NCBI GenBank assembly: GCA_003151595.1
Contig: PLXW01000130.1
Coordinates: forward strand, 1-20,109
Direction of reading: 5' to 3'
Length of the DNA: 20,109 nt
Origin: Myxococcales bacterium
GTDB lineage: Bacteria; Myxococcota; Polyangia; Polyangiales; Polyangiaceae
The notes beneath the pieces were generated by a model, which worked only from the letters and a program-made list of their open reading frames with translations, was not told the DNA's origin and ran no database searches. Below, in pieces: positions 15,488-20,109 of the stretch. The position numbers and the translations under genes are program-made. How positions within the stretch are numbered: position 1 is the first letter of the stretch; each line of letters opens with the position of its first letter.

Positions 15488-16957
15488 TCACCCGGTGAGG
15501 ATGCGCATCGGGTGCTCGATGAGCGAGCGCAGCTCGGCGAGGAACGATGCGCCGATCGCGCCATCGACCACGCGGTGATCGCAGGAGAGCGTCATCGACA
15601 ATCGCTTGCCGGCGACGACGCGGTCGCCTTGCACGACCGGCTCCGCGCGCACCTGCCCGACGGCGAGGATCGCCCCCTCGGGCGGATTGATGACGGCCGA
15701 GAACGAGTCGACCCCGAACATCCCGAGGTTCGAGATCGAGAACGTCCCGTCCTGCATCTCTTCGGGCTTGAGCTTCTTCGCCCGCGCGCGCGCCGCCAGC
15801 TCTCGGACCTCGCGCGCGATGGCGACGACGCTCTTTTGATCCGCGTTGCGCACCACCGGCGTGACCAGCCCGTCGGGGATGGCGACGGCGACGGAGATGT
15901 CGACGCGACGATGGATGAGGATCGCCTCGGGAGTGAACGTGGCGTTGCACTCCGGGACGCGCACCAGCGCGGCGGCGCACGCCTTCACGAGCAGATCGTT
16001 GATCGAGACCTTGAGCGGACGCTCGCCCTCCGCGGCGCCGTTCTTCTTCGCGTCGGCCGGCGGCGCGAGGTCGAGGTTGATCTCTTCGCGGAGCTTCGAG
16101 AGCTCCGACGCCTCGACGTCGATCGTCAGATAGAAGTGCGGGACGGTCTGCTTCGACTCGGTGAGCCGCCGCGCGATCGTCTTCCGCATCATCGAGAGCG
16201 GGCGGACCTCGGGCGGAGCCAGTCGCGGCTCGGGGCGCGCGATGGCGACGTCGGTGGTGCGGGCGAGCGCGACGTCGGCGCGGGGCGCGTCGACCTTCAT
16301 CGTCTCGAGATCGGTGGCGACGATGCGTCCGCCGGGTCCGCTGCCGACGGCGCCGTGGAGATCGATGCCGAGCTCGCGCGCGGTCTTGCGGATGTAGGGG
16401 GAGGCCATCACGCGATCGCCGTTCGTGGCCTTGGCGTCGGTGGAGATGGAGGCGTCGCGCGTCGTGCGATCGAGAGGAGAGCCTTGGGTGACCTTTTGTT
16501 TGGGCGTCGCGGAGGGGACGAGGGTCGGGGCCGCGAGCGGGGTAGGCGCGGCGGTCGAGGCCGGAGGCGCGTTCGCGTCCGCGTTGGCGCTCGCGTCCGC
16601 CTTGGAGTTCGCGTTCGCGTCAGCGTTCGCGGCCGGCTTCGCGCTCGTGTTCGGCGTCGGGGGAGCGGCGGTCGCGCCGGACGCTCCCGCTTTCGCGACG
16701 AGCGCGCTCACGTCCTCGCCCGCGTCGCCCACGACGGCCACGGGCTGACCGAGAAGCACCTTCGCGCCGGGCTGCACGAGGATCTTCAGCAGCGTCCCCT
16801 TGTCGAAAGCGCGGAACTCCATCGTCGCCTTGTCGGTCTCGACCTCGGCGAGGAGATCATCGACCGCGATCGCGTCCCCCTCCTTCTTGTGCCACGTCGC
16901 CAGCACCCCCTCTTCCATCGTGGGGGACAGCTTCGGCATCTCCAGAATCTTCGCCAT
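15488..16957 (-). CDS. pdhC: Pyruvate dehydrogenase E2 (dihydrolipoamide acetyltransferase)
   Basis: This 489-residue core subunit transfers the acetyl group from lipoyl to CoA. One lipoyl domain covers about residues 2-78, with the modified Lys43 in VETDKATMEF. A low-complexity linker with alternating Ala and Asn/Asp lies at 111-130. The E1/E3-binding domain is about 184-220 (SPYIRKTARELGIDL). The catalytic domain runs from about 250 to 489, with H461 and D465 in LSCDHRVVDGA. A single lipoyl domain and the pdhA-pdhB-pdhC order match the alpha2beta2-type complex of many bacteria. It starts 4 bases after the pdhB stop, with a GGAAGG ribosome site 9 bases before the ATG. Lipoylation of Lys43 needs LipA, encoded at the other end of the window. 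A branched-chain oxoacid E2 is less likely but not excluded. Confidence 0.93.
   Translation of the reverse strand: MAKILEMPKLSPTMEEGVLATWHKKEGDAIAVDDLLAEVETDKATMEFRAFDKGTLLKILVQPGAKVLLGQPVAVVGDAGEDVSALVAKAGASGATAAPPTPNTSAKPAANADANANSKADASANADANAPPASTAAPTPLAAPTLVPSATPKQKVTQGSPLDRTTRDASISTDAKATNGDRVMASPYIRKTARELGIDLHGAVGSGPGGRIVATDLETMKVDAPRADVALARTTDVAIARPEPRLAPPEVRPLSMMRKTIARRLTESKQTVPHFYLTIDVEASELSKLREEINLDLAPPADAKKNGAAEGERPLKVSINDLLVKACAAALVRVPECNATFTPEAILIHRRVDISVAVAIPDGLVTPVVRNADQKSVVAIAREVRELAARARAKKLKPEEMQDGTFSISNLGMFGVDSFSAVINPPEGAILAVGQVRAEPVVQGDRVVAGKRLSMTLSCDHRVVDGAIGASFLAELRSLIEHPMRILTG
16569..16628 (-). repeat. Hexanucleotide repeat encoding the E2 linker
   Basis: Ten consecutive 6-base units based on GCGTTC/GCGTCC (plus-strand reading) encode the alternating Ala-Asn/Asp part of the E2 linker. 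Each unit is two codons, so unit changes alter linker length without a frameshift. Confidence 0.75.
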
Positions 16958-16961
16958 CGCG

Positions 16962-17948
16962 TTAGGCCTTCCCGCGCGACGTCACGCGCTTCACCGCCGC
17001 GACGATGCGATCCACTTGCGGCAAACACAACTGCTCGAGCTTGGCGTTGTACGGCATGCCCACGTCGAGCGTCGTCACGCGCAGGATCGGCGCGTCGAGC
17101 CAGTCGAACGCCAGGCGTTGCACGCGATCGCAGATCTCGGCGCCGACGCCGCCGTACGGCCACCCCTCGTGCACCACCACGCAGCGATGCGTCTTTCGCA
17201 CCGAGTGCACGATCGTGTCCTCGTCGAGCGGGCGGAGCGATCGCAGGTCGACCACCTCCGCGCTCACGCCTTCTTTCTCGAGCGCCGCCGCCGCGTCGAG
17301 CGCGACGTGCGTCATGCGCGAGTACGCCACGATCGTGACGTCTTTCCCTTCGCGCGCGATCTTCGCCTGCCCCAGCGGGATCACGTCGAGGTCGTCGGGC
17401 ACGTCGCCCTTCACCGAGTAGAGCGTCTCCGACTCCATGACGAGCACCGGGTTGTCGTCGCGAATGGCGGCCTTCATGAGCCCCTTCGCGTCGGCCGGGA
17501 ACGCGGGAGCGACGACCTTCAATCCGGGGATGGTCGTGTAGAAGTGCTCCATCGCCGTCGAGTGCTGGCTGCCGACCTGGCGCGCGCTGCCGTTCGGCCC
17601 GCGGAAGACGATCGGGCAGTTGAACTGGCCGCCGCTCATCTGCCGGACCTTCGAGGCGTTGTTGAGGATCTGATCGAACGCGACGGCGCTGAAGTTCCAC
17701 GTCATGAACTCGATGATCGGCCTGAGTCCGACCATCGCCGCTCCGACACCGACGCCGGCGAATCCCCCTTCGGCGATCGGCGTGTCGATCACGCGCTTGG
17801 GGCCGAACTTCTCCAGCATCCCTTCGCTGACTTTGTAGGCGCCCTGGTAGTAGCCGACCTCTTCGCCCATGAGAAAGACTCGGTCGTCCTTCTCCATCTC
17901 TTCGGTCATCGCCTCACGGAGGGCGTCTCGATAGCGCAAGCTTCGCAT
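16962..17948 (-). CDS. pdhB: Pyruvate dehydrogenase E1 component, beta subunit
   Basis: This 328-residue subunit pairs with PdhA to form the thiamine-diphosphate-dependent E1 that decarboxylates pyruvate and acetylates the lipoyl group on E2. Family blocks are FLMGEEVGYYQGAYKVSEG, RVIDTPIAEGGFAGVGVGAA, FMTWNFSAVAFDQI, VFRGPNGSARQVGSQHS, VVDLRSLRPLDEDTI and VVVHEGWPYGGVGAEI. The Glu of GEEVG is the probable residue that activates the thiazolium ring. Length is usual. The ATG at 17948 lacks a ribosome site; a 66-base spacer with a strong hairpin separates it from pdhA, while it is only 4 bases from pdhC. Confidence 0.94.
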   Translation of the reverse strand: MRSLRYRDALREAMTEEMEKDDRVFLMGEEVGYYQGAYKVSEGMLEKFGPKRVIDTPIAEGGFAGVGVGAAMVGLRPIIEFMTWNFSAVAFDQILNNASKVRQMSGGQFNCPIVFRGPNGSARQVGSQHSTAMEHFYTTIPGLKVVAPAFPADAKGLMKAAIRDDNPVLVMESETLYSVKGDVPDDLDVIPLGQAKIAREGKDVTIVAYSRMTHVALDAAAALEKEGVSAEVVDLRSLRPLDEDTIVHSVRKTHRCVVVHEGWPYGGVGAEICDRVQRLAFDWLDAPILRVTTLDVGMPYNAKLEQLCLPQVDRIVAAVKRVTSRGKA

Positions 17949-17980
17949 GGGGTGTCGATCGTTCGGTTTGAGGGGTGTCG

Positions 17981-18005
17981 GGGAGAGCGGGACCGCCGCT
18001 CTCCC
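17981..18005 (-). other. Hairpin in the pdhA-pdhB spacer
   Basis: GGGAGAGCGG and CCGCTCTCCC form a perfect 10-bp stem with a 5-base loop, starting 9 bases past the pdhA stop codon on the minus strand. No T-run follows, so it is not a classical terminator. A 9-base direct repeat (GGGGTGTCG in plus-strand reading) is at 17949-17957 and 17972-17980, between the hairpin and the pdhB start. Confidence 0.7.
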
Positions 18006-18014
18006 TGACCATGA

Positions 18015-19094
18015 TTAGGAAGCGAAGGGGCCGTCGTACGTCGTCGGCTCGAGGATGTCGGGGCCGGGCTCGGGGCTCTCTTCGGCGAACTTCACGGCGG
18101 CTTGTGTCTCGGCTTCGACGTCGTCTTCGAGCGTCTTGATGCGCGCGTCGGCGTAGCCCATCTCGACGAGCTTCTCGCGCGCCTTGTGGAGCGGATCGCG
18201 CTTCTTGTGCGTGTCGAGCTCGTCCTGCGTGCGGTACTTCGCCGGGTCGCTCATCGAGTGCCCGCGGAAGCGGTACGTGCGGATCTCGACCAGCGTCGGT
18301 GTCGAGTGCTCGCGCGCGCGCGATACGGCCTCGGCGATTCGCTTCTCGACCTCGAGCACGTCGTCGGCGAAGAACCGGTCGCGATCCATCCCGTAGCCGA
18401 GCGCCTTCATCGACACGTCCTCGAGTGACATCGATCGCGAGAGCGGCGTCCCCATCGAGTACTCGTTGTTCTCGCAGATGAAGACGATCGGCAGCTTCCA
18501 CAGCGCCGCCAGCGACACCCCTTCGTGAAAGCCGCCGATGCTCACCGCCCCCTCGCCGAAGAAGCACAGCGTGACCCGCCCGTCGGCGCGGTACTTCGAC
18601 GCGAAGGCGACGCCGGCCGCGAGCGGAATGTGCCCGCCGACGATGCCGTAGCCGCCGAGCATGTTGTGCTCGCGATCGAAGAGGTGCATCGACCCGCCCA
18701 GCCCTTGCGAGCAGCCGGTCTTCTTGCCGTAAAGCTCGGCCATCAGCGACTTGGCGCTCATCCCCTTGGCGAGCGCGATGCCGTGATCGCGGTAGGTCGT
18801 CACGACGTAGTCGTCGGGGTGAAGCGCGGCGATCGCGCCGACGCCGACCGCTTCCTGCCCGATATAGAGGTGGAGGAACCCGCCGATCTTCCCCTGCGCG
18901 TACCCGCGCGCCGCTTCCTCTTCGATGCGCCGAATGAGGAACATCTGACGGTAGAGGAGAGCGAGGCGGTCGACGTCCGCGCTCGGCCGGGTGAGCGGCA
19001 TCGCCTCCTTGGAAGGCTCGGGTGACGACGACGGACGGGCGTCCGGTGAGGACCTGTCCGACGCCTTGCTCTCTTGTGGCTTCGTTTCCTGCAT
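18015..19094 (-). CDS. pdhA: Pyruvate dehydrogenase E1 component, alpha subunit
   Basis: This 359-residue subunit carries the thiamine diphosphate motif, which begins with GEG at residues 180-182 (GEGAVSIGGFHEGVSLAALW) and ends ENN at 208-210. Glu replaces the usual middle Asp of GDG. Other blocks are IGGFLHLYIGQEAVGVGA, VVTTYRDHGIALAKG, GLGGSMHLFD and the phosphorylation-loop-like FRGHSMSDPAKYRT. The first 31 residues are a Ser/Pro/Glu-rich extension before MPLTRPSADVDRL; an internal ATG at 19001 could instead be used. The ATG at 19094 is supported by a TACACT box 10 bases upstream. It leads the pdh unit and is divergent from the proline-rich membrane protein. The closest alternatives are acetoin or branched-chain E1 alpha subunits. 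Confidence 0.93.
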   Translation of the reverse strand: MQETKPQESKASDRSSPDARPSSSPEPSKEAMPLTRPSADVDRLALLYRQMFLIRRIEEEAARGYAQGKIGGFLHLYIGQEAVGVGAIAALHPDDYVVTTYRDHGIALAKGMSAKSLMAELYGKKTGCSQGLGGSMHLFDREHNMLGGYGIVGGHIPLAAGVAFASKYRADGRVTLCFFGEGAVSIGGFHEGVSLAALWKLPIVFICENNEYSMGTPLSRSMSLEDVSMKALGYGMDRDRFFADDVLEVEKRIAEAVSRAREHSTPTLVEIRTYRFRGHSMSDPAKYRTQDELDTHKKRDPLHKAREKLVEMGYADARIKTLEDDVEAETQAAVKFAEESPEPGPDILEPTTYDGPFAS

Positions 19095-19104
19095 GCGCGC
19101 CGGA

Positions 19105-19110
19105 AGTGTA
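19105..19110 (-). promoter_or_regulatory. Possible -10 element for pdhA
   Basis: Read on the minus strand, TACACT lies 10 bases before the pdhA ATG and no ribosome site is seen. This is the same hexamer and nearly the same spacing as before the DUF444 gene, and suggests a near-leaderless transcript. No good -35 element is seen. Confidence 0.3.
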
Positions 19111-19130
19111 GCCGAACGAGCGCGTCGAAA

Positions 19131-19159
19131 TGGTCACTTTGCGGGAAGAGCGGTACAAG
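19131..19159 (+). promoter_or_regulatory. Possible promoter of the proline-rich protein gene
   Basis: TGGTCA (19131-19136) and TACAAG (19154-19159) are separated by 17 bases, each matching four of six consensus positions. The leader would be about 58 bases and contain the GAGG ribosome site at 19212-19215. Confidence 0.3.
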
Positions 19160-19222
19160 TAGAGCTCGCAGCGCGAGAGCCGTGACCCCACGGGTGATCC
19201 GCGCGACGAACGAGGCGGAGTG

Positions 19223-20032
19223 ATGGCCGACCGGCTGAACGACACGGACCCGCAGTCGCCCGCAGCGATGCAGTCACGCACCGATCCGGGTCTCGGCTCG
19301 CCGCCGCCGATCATGATCGCGCACGGGCAGCCGCCGCCTTCGCAGCACGTGGAGCCGGAAGACTCGCCGCTGCCGCCGACGCCGGTGCCGGGGTCGGCGT
19401 CGATCGAAGAGCTGCTCGACGGGATCACCGGTCCGCGTCCGCCGCCGTCGTCGCGTCGCGAGGGGCCCGACGCCGTGCGCGCCTACTCGGCCGCGCGTCC
19501 TGCGCCCGCGTCGCATCCGACGCCGCCGATCGAGCCCGCGGTGTTTTCACCCGCGCCTCCGAGCGTGAGCGAACGCGATGCGCTGACGGTGCCGAGGGCG
19601 CCGCTGGAGCCGGGCTCGGTGCGGCCGGTGGTGCGTCGTGGTGAAGAGCGAACCGTGTACACGGGGCGGCGCGCGCTGTTGCGAAACACCGTGGCCGTGA
19701 TCCTGTCGGCCGTGGCCGTGACGGCGATGATGATGGGGATCATGCGCTGGAAGGAGGGGCATCGTCCGCCGCGCGCCGCGATGCAGCCGATCGTCGAGTC
19801 GCCGCTTCCGCCGACGCCCGAGGTCGCGACGGCGGGACCCGCGCCGACGATCGTGATTGTGTCACCGCCGCCTGCGGAGACGAGCGCGCCGAGCGCGCCC
19901 GCGGCGTCGAGCGCGCCGGTGGTGCCTGCGGCGAGCGCGCCGAAGCGGTTGCAGCCGGTGAAGAGAGTGATGAAGCCGGCGCCGCCGCCTGCCGGATCGC
20001 TCGACGATCTGAATCGCGAGATCTCGCACTGA
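19223..20032 (+). CDS. Proline-rich single-pass membrane protein, function unknown
   Basis: I do not recognise a family. The ATG at 19223 gives 269 residues and has a GAGG ribosome site 7 bases upstream; a GTG directly before it is also in frame. The N-terminal 140 residues are rich in Pro, Ser and Ala and contain a short predicted helix (ASIEELLDGITG, residues 59-70). Arg-rich RRGEERTVYTGRR precedes one transmembrane segment at about 156-174 (TVAVILSAVAVTAMMMGIM). A Pro/Ala/Ser-rich region follows and ends in LDDLNREISH. The absence of a signal peptide and the basic residues before the helix suggest a cytoplasmic N-terminus and an external C-terminal tail. Similar extended domains are found in myxobacterial signalling and adhesion proteins, but no role can be assigned. 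It is divergent from pdhA. Confidence 0.75.
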   Translation: MADRLNDTDPQSPAAMQSRTDPGLGSPPPIMIAHGQPPPSQHVEPEDSPLPPTPVPGSASIEELLDGITGPRPPPSSRREGPDAVRAYSAARPAPASHPTPPIEPAVFSPAPPSVSERDALTVPRAPLEPGSVRPVVRRGEERTVYTGRRALLRNTVAVILSAVAVTAMMMGIMRWKEGHRPPRAAMQPIVESPLPPTPEVATAGPAPTIVIVSPPPAETSAPSAPAASSAPVVPAASAPKRLQPVKRVMKPAPPPAGSLDDLNREISH

Positions 20033-20109
20033 CGCGCGAGAGGCGCGGCGGGAGTTAGAGATCGCTCGGGGGGAGACGCGACTTGGGGTGAGCGCTCGCG
20101 GCGGGCGGG
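20033..20109. other. Terminal 77 bases, no feature seen
   Basis: G-rich sequence after the last gene. No terminator hairpin with a T-run, and no start of a further gene, can be supported before the window ends. Confidence 0.5.

Noticed and set aside
15477..15980. N-terminal extension of the FGE-like frame back to 15980
   Set aside because: It overlaps pdhC and lacks a signal peptide; ATG 15476 has a ribosome site and a good signal sequence.
17914..19428. Minus-strand 504-codon frame through pdhA and the upstream spacer
   Set aside because: It is a different frame of the pdhA region with no domain, and runs antisense into the proline-rich protein gene.

Overview
The base composition is very GC-rich, with almost every third codon position G or C. 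It combines SpoVR and DUF444 proteins, alanine/proline-rich lipoproteins, TPR lipoproteins, and GTG starts with weak ribosome sites. This suggests a myxobacterium-like member of the Myxococcota, most plausibly order Polyangiales. That placement is an inference from gene content, as no marker gene for taxonomy is present.

Layout. Positions 1-4287 (+ strand) carry the 3' end of mtnA, a putative secreted lipoprotein, lipoyl synthase lipA, a family 2 glycosyltransferase, a seven-unit 21-bp tandem repeat, and a histidine phosphatase. Positions 4342-7323 (+) carry a subtilisin-like protease fused to a multi-pass membrane domain, then a DUF444/YeaH-type protein with a VWA-like fold. Positions 7329-9497 (- strand) hold a two-gene sugar cassette: a CDP-paratose 2-epimerase-like SDR followed by a GT4 glycosyltransferase. 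Positions 9682-12924 (+) are a tightly overlapping three-gene unit: SpoVR, a small HEPN-like protein and a TPR lipoprotein. A 278-bp spacer follows, with a 16-bp perfect palindrome and the leader of a cold-shock protein gene (13203-13418), which ends in a clear intrinsic terminator.

Positions 13512-19094 (-) contain a pyruvate dehydrogenase operon read pdhA, pdhB, pdhC and then a formylglycine-generating-enzyme-like protein, followed by a metallophosphoesterase. A divergent proline-rich single-pass membrane protein (19223-20032, +) closes the window.

Functional links. LipA makes the lipoyl group that the PdhC lipoyl domain carries, so a cofactor enzyme and its client lie in the same 20 kb. 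The DUF444 and SpoVR proteins are partners of the PrkA/YeaG stress or sporulation module; here they are separated by the reverse-strand sugar cassette, and the kinase is not in the window. Translational coupling of SpoVR to a HEPN-like protein with an R-D-x3-H motif is the most unusual gene-level observation. At the DNA level the most unusual are the 21-bp array, an internal hairpin between pdhA and pdhB, and a recurring TANNNT box 6-10 bases before start codons that lack a ribosome site. Most of the window looks like ordinary chromosomal housekeeping sequence; no transposon, CRISPR array, tRNA or rRNA was seen.
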